This document shows, piece by piece, positions 32,135 through 42,316 of a DNA stretch of 64,000 nt. The stretch covers positions 1-64,000 of the forward strand of contig JAKLKR010000005.1 in the NCBI GenBank assembly GCA_023150565.1. The letters are read 5' to 3'. Origin of the DNA: Planctomycetota bacterium (GTDB lineage: Bacteria > Planctomycetota > UBA11346). Position numbers and translations under genes: made by a program. The notes below the pieces were generated by a model. That model was not told where the DNA came from. It did not search any database and was given only the letters and a program-made list of their open reading frames with translations. Numbering within the stretch: position 1 is the first letter of the stretch; every line of letters begins with the position of its first letter.

Positions 32135-32902
32135 TCATTTCTTCCGTCCGGTGATCAGTTCCAGGGAACGGTCGCGGTCCGGTTCGCTGGGCAGGCAATA
32201 GACAGCGATCACGCGGATCACCAGGGGGTCGTTGGCACCGACCTGGTTCCAGGCGGAGTTGGTAGTGTCGAGCCGGAAGCGGGCCCGTTCGGTGGCGCTG
32301 GCGAGCTTGGCCTTGAAGTCGGCCGGGGTGGTGTAAGCGGCGTCCTCACCGTCCATTAGGCCGGGTTCGCTGGTGATCGGGACGCCGCTATCGTCGAGCC
32401 GGGTGATCCCGCGGTAGAACTCGACGTAGACGCGCAGGTTGAGCCCCAGGGGCTTGGACAGCAGGCCGGCGGCGATCAGGCTGTCATCCCCGGCGGTCTC
32501 GACCAGCGGGCCACTATTGCCACCAGGGACGACCGGCAGGTCCTGAAAGCGGTATTGGGCCCAGGGGGCAGAGCCGATCTGGTCTTCGTGGGCGGCCTGC
32601 AGGCGATCGACGAGGGAAAACAGCACCTGGTTCACCGCCACCACGTCAGGGGCCTCCTTGCGCGTGCTGTTCAGGTTGGCCATGTTGCCCAGGATGCTGG
32701 TGATCGCGATCGCGATGATCGCGAAGGCCATCATGATCTCCATGATGGTCATGCCGGCGCGCAGGATCCCGCGGGCGGGAACGCGGCCTGGAACGGTGGT
32801 GGGCTGGTGCATGGGCGTGGTATCCCGCTGGTCGGCGGTCATGGTAGACATCGGGAGGCTGATCCCCAGGTGGACGAGTGTGGAGATATCCACCAGGGCC
32901 AT
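32135..32902 (-). CDS. Prepilin-type protein (PilV/GspI-like)
   Basis: ARGILRAGMTIMEIMMAFAIIAIAITSILGNMANLNSTR; start overlaps pilT stop (TAATG), although an internal start is possible. Confidence 0.8.
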   Translation of the reverse strand: MALVDISTLVHLGISLPMSTMTADQRDTTPMHQPTTVPGRVPARGILRAGMTIMEIMMAFAIIAIAITSILGNMANLNSTRKEAPDVVAVNQVLFSLVDRLQAAHEDQIGSAPWAQYRFQDLPVVPGGNSGPLVETAGDDSLIAAGLLSKPLGLNLRVYVEFYRGITRLDDSGVPITSEPGLMDGEDAAYTTPADFKAKLASATERARFRLDTTNSAWNQVGANDPLVIRVIAVYCLPSEPDRDRSLELITGRKK

Positions 32903-34284
32903 TACTGCCCGGGTCGTCGCCAATTGCTGGCCTGGCCGCCGGCCGGGGGCGGCGGCGGGTTGGGTGGCAGCTGTCCCCCGCCCTGGGGCGGGCGTTGGGG
33001 CTGCTGCTGATGGGCCGGCGGCTGTGCGTCCTGGCCCTTCATCTTGACCACCATCGGGCCGCCCTGCCCGGGCGGGGCGCCACCCACCACCTCGGCGGCG
33101 GGGGCGGCCTTGGCCGGGGCCGCCGGGGCGGGGGCCTCCTTGGGCGCGCCGCCTTCGGCCATGCGCTTCAGTTCCGCCTGGCGGGCCTGGTCGGCGGCCT
33201 GGATCTGGGCTTCGACATCGTGGCCCAAGCCCTTGAGCTTCTTGATGATGTCTTCCTTGTCGAGGCTCTTGTCGTAGGCGTCCATGGGCTCGACCTTGCC
33301 GTCCTTGACCAGCTTCTCGAGCGCGTCGTTGAGCAGCTGCATGCCGTAGCGCGCGCCCACCTGCATCTGGCTGGGGATCTGGAAGGTCTTGCCCTCGCGG
33401 ATCAGCGCCGACACGCCGGAGGTGACCAGCAGGATCTCGAGCGCGGCGCAGCGGCCGCCGCCCTTCTTCTTGAGCAGGTTCTGCGCCACCACGCCCTTGA
33501 GCGAGCCGGCCAGCATCAGGCGGATCTGCTCCTGCTCCTCGGCGGGGAACTGGTTGATGATGCGGTCGACGGTGCTGGCGGCGGTCGAGGTGTGCAGGGT
33601 GCCGAACACCAGGTGGCCGGTCTCGGCGGTCTCGATCGCGATGCGGGTGGTCTCGAGGTCGCGCATCTCGCCCACCAGCACGATGTCCGGGTCCTCGCGC
33701 AGGGCGGCGCGCAGGGCGCGGGCGAAGGACTTGGTGTGGGCGTGGACCTCGCGCTGGTTGAGCAGGCACTGCTTGGCCGGGTGCACGAACTCGACCGGGT
33801 CCTCGATGGTGATGATGTGCTCTTTGCGGTTGGCGTTCAGCCAGTCGACCATCGCCGCCAGGGTGGTGGACTTGCCCGAGCCGGTGGGGCCGGTGACCAG
33901 CACCAGGCCCTTCTTGAACTCGAGCATCTTCATCACCCCCCAGGGCAGCCCGAGCTGCTCGGCGGTGAGGATCTTGTCGGGGATGCGGCGGAACACCCCG
34001 CCGGGCCCGAAGCGGTCCATGAAGTAGTTGCAGCGGAAGCGTCCGCAGCCCTCGAGCGCGTAGGCGAAGTCGGTGTCCCAGCCCTCCTCGAACTCCTTGA
34101 GATTGCGCTCCGGGCAGATCTCGGAGAGGATCTTCCACATCTGTTCGCGCGACAGCTTGGGGATGTTCGGCAGCGCCACCATGTCGCCGCTTTCGCGGAT
34201 CATCGGCGTGTGCTCGGACGTCATGTGCAGGTCCGAGGCCTTTTTTTCGGTCATCATGCGGAACAGCTGGTCGATCCAGGCCAT
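32902..34284 (-). CDS. pilT: PilT/PilU family type IV pilus retraction ATPase
   Basis: GLVLVTGPTGSGKSTTLAAMVDWLN, HIITIEDPVEFVH, LVGEMRDLETTRIAIETAETGHLVFGTLHTSTAASTVDRII. Confidence 0.93.
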   Translation of the reverse strand: MAWIDQLFRMMTEKKASDLHMTSEHTPMIRESGDMVALPNIPKLSREQMWKILSEICPERNLKEFEEGWDTDFAYALEGCGRFRCNYFMDRFGPGGVFRRIPDKILTAEQLGLPWGVMKMLEFKKGLVLVTGPTGSGKSTTLAAMVDWLNANRKEHIITIEDPVEFVHPAKQCLLNQREVHAHTKSFARALRAALREDPDIVLVGEMRDLETTRIAIETAETGHLVFGTLHTSTAASTVDRIINQFPAEEQEQIRLMLAGSLKGVVAQNLLKKKGGGRCAALEILLVTSGVSALIREGKTFQIPSQMQVGARYGMQLLNDALEKLVKDGKVEPMDAYDKSLDKEDIIKKLKGLGHDVEAQIQAADQARQAELKRMAEGGAPKEAPAPAAPAKAAPAAEVVGGAPPGQGGPMVVKMKGQDAQPPAHQQQPQRPPQGGGQLPPNPPPPPAGGQASNWRRPGQ

Positions 34285-34366
34285 GGGAGCCTCCGTGGAC
34301 CCTCACGGTAGCACAGGATCGCCAGCGCGCCAAGCCACCGGATGCAGCGCCCCGGCGGGCGCCGGG

Positions 34367-34859
34367 TCAACCGCCCAGGGCCTTGACCAGGGTGACCAGC
34401 CCGAGGTGTTCCAGCCCGCGCCAGGTGATCATGGCGCCGGCGGCCAGGGCGGTCACCGCGGTGGCATAGAAGGCGATCCACAGCGGGGTGGCCAGCACCA
34501 GGGGGATGAAGCCGAGGATCCTGTTGCCGGCGAAGTAGCCCACCGAGGCCTTGCGCAGCCACTGGCCGAGGGGCCAGAACAGCCAGAAGGCGCTGATGAA
34601 CACCAGCACCCCGAGGAACACCTCGCCGATGCGCCACCAGGCGGCGGCGCCGTGCAGGTCGGCCACCCCGCCGCGCAGCACCGGACCGCCCTGCCAGCCC
34701 ACCGCGCACCAGGTCACCAGCAGCAGGGGCAGGATGGCGGCGAGCAGGAACAGGCGCAGGCCGCGACCGAAGGTCAGGTCGAGGCTGCCGCCCCCGCCCC
34801 CCTTCCCCTTGCTCTTGCCGCTGTCCTCGCCGGCGGGTTTCTTGGGCTTCTTCTTGTCG

Positions 34860-34867
<8 letters not shown>
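34367..34867 (-). CDS. Hypothetical membrane protein with Lys/Gly-rich N-terminus
   Basis: MADDKKKPKKPAGEDSGKSKGKGGGGG then 3-4 hydrophobic segments. Confidence 0.55.
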
Positions 34868-36164
<1,297 letters not shown>

Positions 36165-36208
36165 GGGCGTACCTTGTGCGCGGACGGAGCGTGGGGTAGC
36201 GTAAGGGC

Positions 36209-36808
36209 GTGATCTACCTTGCCAGCAAGAGCCCGCAGCGCGCCATGCTCCTGACCCGCGCCGGCGTCCCCTTCACCGTGGTCGCCAGCGCCGCCGACGA
36301 GGAGCAGGTGACCGCCGGCGCCCCCCAGGTGCTGGCGCTCGACCGCGCCCGCGCCAAGGCCGAGGGCGCGGTGCTGCCGCCCGGCGCCGCCGGGGTGGTG
36401 CTGGCCGCCGACACGGTGGTGGCGCTCGGCCGCCAGGTGTTCGGCAAGCCGGCCGACGACGACGACGCCCTGCGCATCCTCGGCGCGCTCCAGGGCACCA
36501 CCCACAGCATCTTCACCGGGCACTGCTGCCTGCTGGTGAACGCCGACGGCAGCCGCGGCCCCGCCGCCTGCGCGGTGGCGGTGGCCAAGGTCAGCATGCG
36601 CCCGGTGCAGACCGCCGAGCTCAAGGCCTACATCGCCACCGGCGAGCATCGCGACCGCGCCGGCGCCTATGCCATCCAGGAGTCCGGCGACCGCTTCGTC
36701 ACCGAGGTCCAGGGGGCGATGGGCACGGTGATCGGGCTCAACCTCGACTCGGTGGCGCGCATCTACCGCGAACTGACCAACCTGCCCCTGCCGGGGAACC
36801 GGCCGTGA
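36209..36808 (+). CDS. maf: Maf-like nucleoside triphosphate pyrophosphatase
   Basis: IYLASKSPQRAMLLTRAGVPF, VLAADTVVALGRQVFGKP, AYAIQESGDRFV. Confidence 0.92.
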   Translation: MIYLASKSPQRAMLLTRAGVPFTVVASAADEEQVTAGAPQVLALDRARAKAEGAVLPPGAAGVVLAADTVVALGRQVFGKPADDDDALRILGALQGTTHSIFTGHCCLLVNADGSRGPAACAVAVAKVSMRPVQTAELKAYIATGEHRDRAGAYAIQESGDRFVTEVQGAMGTVIGLNLDSVARIYRELTNLPLPGNRP

Positions 36809-37545
36809 TCGCCATCCTGAGCGACCTGCACGCCAACCTCGAGGCCACCGAGGCGGTGTTCCGCACCTGCGAAGCGCTGGGGGTGAAGTCCTACTGGTGC
36901 CTGGGCGACGTGATCGGCTATGGCCCCGACCCGGTGGCGGTGGCGCGCTACGCCAAGGAGCGCTTCGAGTCGAGCCTGATGGGCAACCACGAAGAGGCCC
37001 TGGTCACCGGCCGCCACCGCTTCAACCCGCATGCCGCCCAGGCCATCGACTGGACCCGGCGCATGCTGCGCGCCGGCGGCGGCGGGCTGATGGAATGGTT
37101 CGCCGAGCGCAAGGCCTTCGCGCTCAAGGGCAACGTGCTGATGGTGCACGGCTCGATCTACGACCCGGTGCACGACTACGTCGACGAGCCCGAGAACCCG
37201 ATCGAAGCCAACCAGATGATCGAGACCCTGAACCGCGACTTCAGCGGCTTCGACCTGTGCTTCGCCGGCCACAACCACACCCCCTTCCTGGCCACCACGG
37301 TGGGGGTGATGATCCCCCACGACGGGCACCGCAGCTTCCGCCTGCCCAAGGGCCACAAGGCCTACATCTGCGTCGGCTCGGTGGGCCAACCGCGCGACCG
37401 CGACGTGCGCGCCAGCTTCGCCACCCTCGACGGCGAGCAGCTGACCTTCCACCGTGTGCCCTACGACCTGCGCGCCACCCAGGCCAAGATCCGCACCCAC
37501 GGCCTCAACGAGTTCCTGGCGGAGCGGCTGGCGGAAGGGATCTGA
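36805..37545 (+). CDS. Metallophosphoesterase (YfcE/MPP-type)
   Basis: IAILSDLHANLEATEAV, CLGDVIGYGPDP, GNHEEAL, CFAGHNHTPF; GTGA start overlaps maf stop. Confidence 0.9.
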   Translation: MIAILSDLHANLEATEAVFRTCEALGVKSYWCLGDVIGYGPDPVAVARYAKERFESSLMGNHEEALVTGRHRFNPHAAQAIDWTRRMLRAGGGGLMEWFAERKAFALKGNVLMVHGSIYDPVHDYVDEPENPIEANQMIETLNRDFSGFDLCFAGHNHTPFLATTVGVMIPHDGHRSFRLPKGHKAYICVGSVGQPRDRDVRASFATLDGEQLTFHRVPYDLRATQAKIRTHGLNEFLAERLAEGI

Positions 37546-37603
37546 AGCCCACTGGGGCGTTGCAACCCACGGCATCCCTTGACCATCCGGCCCCGGAGGC
37601 CTC

Positions 37604-38890
37604 ATGGAACGCTGCGCGCTGGGACTGGTCGGCTGGGGGACGGTGGGTGGCGGGGTGGTGTCGATCCTGGCCCGCGATGGCGCCCTGCTCGCCGAACGCA
37701 CCGGCATCGACCTGCGCGTCAAGACCATCGTCACCCGCACCCCCTCGCGGGTGCGCGCCCAGCGCCCCGACGGCGCCGCCATCGGTGACCGCCTCGAAGC
37801 CATCCTCGACGACCCCGAGATCCGCGTGGTGGTGCTGCTGGTGGGCGGCACCGGCGAGGCCAAGGCGATCTGCGAACGCCTGATCCGCGCCCGCAAGCAG
37901 GTGGTCACCGCCAACAAGGCGCTGATCGCGGTGCACGGCGACGAGCTGTTCGCGCTCGCCGCCCAGCACGGGGTGGGCATCGCCTTCGAGGCGGCGGTGG
38001 CGGGCGGCATCCCGGTCATCGCCGCCCTGCGCGACGGCCTGGTCGCCAACCGCATCGAGTCGATCTGCGCCATCCTCAACGGCACCTGCAACTTCATCCT
38101 CACCAAGATGGAGGTCGAGAGCCGCGACTACCGCGACGCCCTGGCCGAGGCCCAGCGCCTGGGCTACGCCGAGGCCGACCCCACCCTCGACGTCGACGGC
38201 ACCGACACCGCGCACAAGCTCGCCATCCTGGCGCGCATCGCCTTCAACCGCTCGGTCCCCCTCACCTCGGTGCGGGTCGAAGGCATCCAGGGCGTGAGCG
38301 CGCGCGACATCGCCTCGGCACGCACCATGGGCTGCCGCATCAAGCTGCTGGCGGTGGCCAAGAGCCGCCCCGAGGGCATCGAGCTGCGCGTCGCCCCCAC
38401 CCTGGTCCCGCTCGACCACCCCCTGGCCTCGGTGATGTGGAACCACAACGGCGTGCACGTGGTCGGCAACGCCACCGGGCCGCAGCTGTTCACCGGCCAG
38501 GGCGCCGGGGCCGAACCGACCGCCTCGGCGGTGCTGGCGGACGTGGTCGACGTGGCCAGCGGCCGCTACCAGGCCACCACCGCCCACTACCGCTTCTTCC
38601 AGCCCGCCTCGGCCCCGGCCTTCCTGCCCGAGACCGAGGAGGTCACCAGCAGCTACGCCCGTTTCCTGGTCCCCGACCGGCCGGGCGTGCTGGCCGGGAT
38701 CATCAACAGCCTGGCCCACCATGGGGCGTCGGTGCTGAGCATCCATCAGGGCGCCGCTGATCCCCAGGGGCAGACCTCGATCGAGGTGACTACGCACCCC
38801 ATGCGCGGCGGTGCGTTCCTGGCGGCGGTCAGCGAGGTCGATCGTCGCGGGCTGACGCTGTCGCCGACCACCTGTTATCGTCGCCTGTAG
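37604..38890 (+). CDS. hom: Homoserine dehydrogenase
   Basis: LGLVGWGTVGGGVVSIL, VVTANKALIAVHGDELF, NGTCNFILTKME, EADPTLDVDGTDTAHKLAIL, C-terminal ACT domain. Confidence 0.94.
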   Translation: MERCALGLVGWGTVGGGVVSILARDGALLAERTGIDLRVKTIVTRTPSRVRAQRPDGAAIGDRLEAILDDPEIRVVVLLVGGTGEAKAICERLIRARKQVVTANKALIAVHGDELFALAAQHGVGIAFEAAVAGGIPVIAALRDGLVANRIESICAILNGTCNFILTKMEVESRDYRDALAEAQRLGYAEADPTLDVDGTDTAHKLAILARIAFNRSVPLTSVRVEGIQGVSARDIASARTMGCRIKLLAVAKSRPEGIELRVAPTLVPLDHPLASVMWNHNGVHVVGNATGPQLFTGQGAGAEPTASAVLADVVDVASGRYQATTAHYRFFQPASAPAFLPETEEVTSSYARFLVPDRPGVLAGIINSLAHHGASVLSIHQGAADPQGQTSIEVTTHPMRGGAFLAAVSEVDRRGLTLSPTTCYRRL

Positions 38891-38908
38891 TACGACATAA
38901 ATAGTATA

Positions 38909-38924
38909 TGTTCCACGTGGAACA
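38909..38924. promoter_or_regulatory. parS-like 16-bp palindrome TGTTCCACGTGGAACA
   Basis: Perfect palindrome matching the established parS core pattern, 85 bp upstream of parA. Confidence 0.88.
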
Positions 38925-38979
38925 CCTGTCTATGAGTATCATCCGAGGTGGGCCCCCCTGCACGTGGTCTCCTCGCCTC

Positions 38980-38993
38980 GTTCCACGTGGAAC
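38980..38993. promoter_or_regulatory. Second parS-like site GTTCCACGTGGAAC immediately 5' of parA ATG
   Basis: Perfect 14-bp palindrome ending one base before the ATG at 38994. Confidence 0.88.
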
Positions 38994-39728
38994 ATGACCA
39001 CCGTCCTGGCGGTCTCGAATCAGAAGGGCGGCGTCGGCAAGACCACCACGGTGGTCAATGTGGCCGCCTTTGCCGGCCTGGCGGGAAAGCGGGTCCTGGT
39101 GATCGACAACGATCCTCAGGCGAACGCCACCAGCGTCTTTGCGGCTGGTCAGGGCACGGGAACGGTCTATGGCAGCCAGGAACCGGTGGCCACCAGCGAG
39201 GAAGGGGTGTGGATCTGCCCCGCCACCGCCGACCTCATCGATGATGAGCGGCGCCTGTCCAAGCAGGATGCGGGACGCTTCGCCCTGCGGCGTCGGATCG
39301 ATGCTCTGCGGCCATCCTTCGACCTGATCATCATCGATTGCCCGCCCACACTCAATTACCTGCCCATGAATGCCCTGCTGGCGGCAGATCATCTCCTGCT
39401 GCCGGTGCAGACGGAATATTTCGCCCTGGAAGGCCTGACCCAGCTGTTGGCCTTTCTGGAAGACTTGCGGGTCGATTCGGGCGCCCAATGCGACCTGCTG
39501 GGGGTGGTGCTGACCATGTTCGACCAGCGGCACCCCTTGTCGCACCAGGTGGCGGCGGAAATCACCAAGCATCTGGGTCAGCGGGTCTTCACCACCCCGA
39601 TACCCCGTGATGTGGCTCTGGCGGCAGCCCCCAGCCACGGCCAATCCATTGTCCGCTATGATCCCTTGAGCCCTGGGGCTCTGGCTTATGCTGTGGTGAC
39701 CAAGGAGATCCTGCGTGGCCTTAAGTGA
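38994..39728 (+). CDS. parA: ParA family ATPase (chromosome partitioning)
   Basis: VLAVSNQKGGVGKTTTVVNVAAFAGLAGKRVLVIDNDPQANAT, DLIIIDCPPTLN. Confidence 0.95.
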   Translation: MTTVLAVSNQKGGVGKTTTVVNVAAFAGLAGKRVLVIDNDPQANATSVFAAGQGTGTVYGSQEPVATSEEGVWICPATADLIDDERRLSKQDAGRFALRRRIDALRPSFDLIIIDCPPTLNYLPMNALLAADHLLLPVQTEYFALEGLTQLLAFLEDLRVDSGAQCDLLGVVLTMFDQRHPLSHQVAAEITKHLGQRVFTTPIPRDVALAAAPSHGQSIVRYDPLSPGALAYAVVTKEILRGLK

Positions 39729-40596
39729 TTCCAGCCTTGGCCGCAGCATGGCGGATGTGCTCTCCAAAACCGTGCGCCGTGAGCCGCCGCGGGGCTACCT
39801 GGAAGTTGACATCGGCCTGGTGGTGCCGTCGAGCAAGAATCCGCGCACCTACTTCGATGATAGTGGATTGAAGGAGCTGGCCGAGTCGATCGCCACCCAC
39901 GGAATTCTTCAGCCAATAGTTGTTTTGCGGCGCGAGGTCGGCTACGAGATCGTTAGTGGCGAGCGCCGCTACCGTGCGGCCAAACTGGCCAACCTGACCA
40001 AGGTGCCGGTGGTGATCCGCGAAGAGGATAATCCCCAGCATGTGGCCGAGCTGCGTTTGGTGGAAAACCTCCAGCGCTCCGACCTCAATCCGATGGAGGT
40101 CGCCCATGGCCTCCAGTCGTTGATCGCGGAACACGGGCTCACGCATGAAGAGGTGGCCGCGCGGGTGAACAAGGACCGCTCGACGGTCACCAACCTGCTG
40201 CGCCTCACCGGCCTGCCGGAGGCCATCCAGACCCTGCTCGTATCCGGGCAGTTGTCGACCGGCCACGCCAAGCTGCTGCTCGGGGTGGCCGACGCCGACT
40301 GGCAGCTGAAGCTCGCCCGCCTGGCGGCGGAGCGCCAGATGTCGGTGCGCGAGGTCGAACGTCTGGCCAAGCTCGGGCCCGCCGGCCTGCAGCCGCCGAC
40401 CCCCACCGCCAAGCCGCCGCACCTGCGTGAGATCGAGGGCAACCTCAAGCTGCTGTTCGGCACCACCGTGAGCGTGCGCGAGCGCGCCAACGGCACCGGC
40501 ACCGTGACCCTGCATTTCCACAGCAAGGATCACTTCAGCCGGGTGATCGCGATCATGGACCGCTTCGTCAAACAGGCGAATCTCAAACAGGACTGA
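39715..40596 (+). CDS. parB: ParB/Spo0J family partition protein
   Basis: PSSKNPRTYFDDSGLKELAESIATHGILQPIVVLRREVGYEIVSGERRYRAAKLA, LRLVENLQRSDLNPMEVAHG; GTG start overlaps parA. Confidence 0.95.
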   Translation: MALSDSSLGRSMADVLSKTVRREPPRGYLEVDIGLVVPSSKNPRTYFDDSGLKELAESIATHGILQPIVVLRREVGYEIVSGERRYRAAKLANLTKVPVVIREEDNPQHVAELRLVENLQRSDLNPMEVAHGLQSLIAEHGLTHEEVAARVNKDRSTVTNLLRLTGLPEAIQTLLVSGQLSTGHAKLLLGVADADWQLKLARLAAERQMSVREVERLAKLGPAGLQPPTPTAKPPHLREIEGNLKLLFGTTVSVRERANGTGTVTLHFHSKDHFSRVIAIMDRFVKQANLKQD

Positions 40597-40624
40597 CGCG
40601 CAACTACGGGAAAAAGAGAAGGGT

Positions 40625-40650
40625 GGTTTCACCGCGGCGACACGGCGATG
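40625..40650. repeat. Single repeat arm GGTTTCACCGCGGCGACACGGCGATG
   Basis: Matches reverse complement of arm at 54891..54915 (GGTTCACCGCGGCGACACGGCGACG). Confidence 0.6.
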
Positions 40651-40706
40651 TCGGTGGCCGATTCCCCGGCGGCGGAAGGTGGGCAGACTGCCGGCGAGGT
40701 GCAGCC

Positions 40707-41237
40707 ATGACGACCACTGCGCATCGTTCCACCCTGGCCGACCTGGAGCAGCATCCCGGTCGCTGCGAACTCATCGAAGGGGAGATCATCGCGATGGCAC
40801 CGACCGGCCTTGAGCATGGACGTTCCTCCCGCCAGCTCGTGGTGGCGCTGGCGCAGTGGGCGGTGGGTCATCCCTTCGAAGTGCTGGTGGGTGATACCGG
40901 CTTCATCTGGTCGGAGGACACCGTGCGCGCGCCGGATGTGGCGGTGATCACGGCAGACCAGGCAGCTGCCGCGCCGGTGCGGGGGTTCTTGCCGTTCCTG
41001 CCGCTGGTGGCGGTGGAAGTGGTGTCCCCCAGCGACGCCTGGAGCGATGTGCAGGAAAAGGCCGCCGGCTGGCTGGAGCACGGCACGGCGATGGTCTGGC
41101 TGGTGGACCCCCGGCGGCGGCGGGTCGAGGTGTGGAGTGCGAATGGCCAGGTGCAGCGGCTGGACACCAGCGGCACCATCGAGGGCGGCACCATCCTGCC
41201 AGGCTTCCGCGTCGCAGTGGCGGCGCTTTTCGGCTAA
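40707..41237 (+). CDS. Uma2 family (restriction-endonuclease-like fold) protein
   Basis: CELIEGEIIAMAPTGLEHG, APDVAVITAD, LVAVEVVSPSDAWSDVQEKAAGWLEHGTAMVWLVDPRRRRVEVW. Confidence 0.9.
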   Translation: MTTTAHRSTLADLEQHPGRCELIEGEIIAMAPTGLEHGRSSRQLVVALAQWAVGHPFEVLVGDTGFIWSEDTVRAPDVAVITADQAAAAPVRGFLPFLPLVAVEVVSPSDAWSDVQEKAAGWLEHGTAMVWLVDPRRRRVEVWSANGQVQRLDTSGTIEGGTILPGFRVAVAALFG

Positions 41238-41287
41238 AACCGCGCGGCGCCGGTGGGTCGCGGTTGATCACGTTCCGCGCGCGGACC

Positions 41288-42316
41288 CTACTCGCCGACC
41301 ACGAACACCGGCACCACCCAGGCCTTGGCGTGGGCGGCGGCGGCGAGCAGGCGGGTGCGGGCGGCGATGTCCTGGCGGCGGTTGGTGGCGCGCTCGACCT
41401 GCACCCCCACCGCGCGCAGGGCCGGTTTGGCGCCTGCCCCATAGTGGGCGGCCAGCAGGGCGGACAGGGCGGCATCGTCCAGCACCTGGCCGGCGTGGCT
41501 CAGGCGGGCGTCATCGGCCAGGGCCAGGGTGAGCGGCAGTTCGCAGCGGCGGACCACCAGGCGGATACGGGTGCCAGGGGGCGGGCAGATCGAACTATTG
41601 GTCTCGAAGCGGGTGTCGTTGACCGCGCCTGGGAAGGGGCTGGCGAACAGCGCATCGGGTTCGTCGAAGTTCACCGCCACCGACTTGGTGCTGTCGAGCA
41701 TGAACTGCTGGCGGGCGGCGGGCTGGCCGTCCGGGCCGCTGCCGTGCAGGGCCAGGAAGCGGCTGCCGGTCCACACGTAGGGCAGGGCGGGATAGGGGGT
41801 GTCGGTGACGCGGTCGCGCACCAGGGCCGAGGCCGGAACCCCCAGCCAGCCCTGGTCGCCGCGCCACTGCACCTCGAGCGCGACCGCGATCCCGCGCGCC
41901 GGTTGGCCGGTGCCCTCCTCGGCGGGCTGGCCGTCGACGGTCAGGCCGAGGCTTTCGATGCAGGCGGCCTTGACCAGCTGGCCGATGGTGGTGTCGAGCC
42001 GGATGAGGGTCTCGTGGATCTTGCCGTCCTTGAGGCAGGCTAGCACCTCGAGCCCGTCCACCGGGCCCTGGTCGATGTTCATCACCCCTTCGAGGGCGAC
42101 GTGGCGGCCGCGTACCCGGCGGATGCCGGGCGCCAGCTCGTCGCCTGCCGCCTCTTCGACCGCCTGCGGGCGTACCCGCGCCACGGTCGGCAGGGCGGAA
42201 AGCGGGTCGGCGCTGGCGCTGGGCAGGGGCTTGGGGGCGGCCGGGGCCTGGTGCTCGGCCGCGGGGCAGGCCGCGGCGCAGGCCAGCAGCAGGGGCAGGG
42301 CGGCGGCGATCCTCAT
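41288..42316 (-). CDS. YdjY-domain-like secreted hypothetical protein
   Basis: Signal peptide; EGVMNIDQGPVDGLEVLACLKDGKIHETLIRLDTTIGQLVKAACIESLGL. Confidence 0.6.
   Translation of the reverse strand: MRIAAALPLLLACAAACPAAEHQAPAAPKPLPSASADPLSALPTVARVRPQAVEEAAGDELAPGIRRVRGRHVALEGVMNIDQGPVDGLEVLACLKDGKIHETLIRLDTTIGQLVKAACIESLGLTVDGQPAEEGTGQPARGIAVALEVQWRGDQGWLGVPASALVRDRVTDTPYPALPYVWTGSRFLALHGSGPDGQPAARQQFMLDSTKSVAVNFDEPDALFASPFPGAVNDTRFETNSSICPPPGTRIRLVVRRCELPLTLALADDARLSHAGQVLDDAALSALLAAHYGAGAKPALRAVGVQVERATNRRQDIAARTRLLAAAAHAKAWVVPVFVVGE

Noticed and set aside
40707-41237. Uma2 gene as part of a restriction-modification or defence island
   Set aside because: No methyltransferase or other defence gene adjacent; neighbours are parB and a YdjY-like gene.
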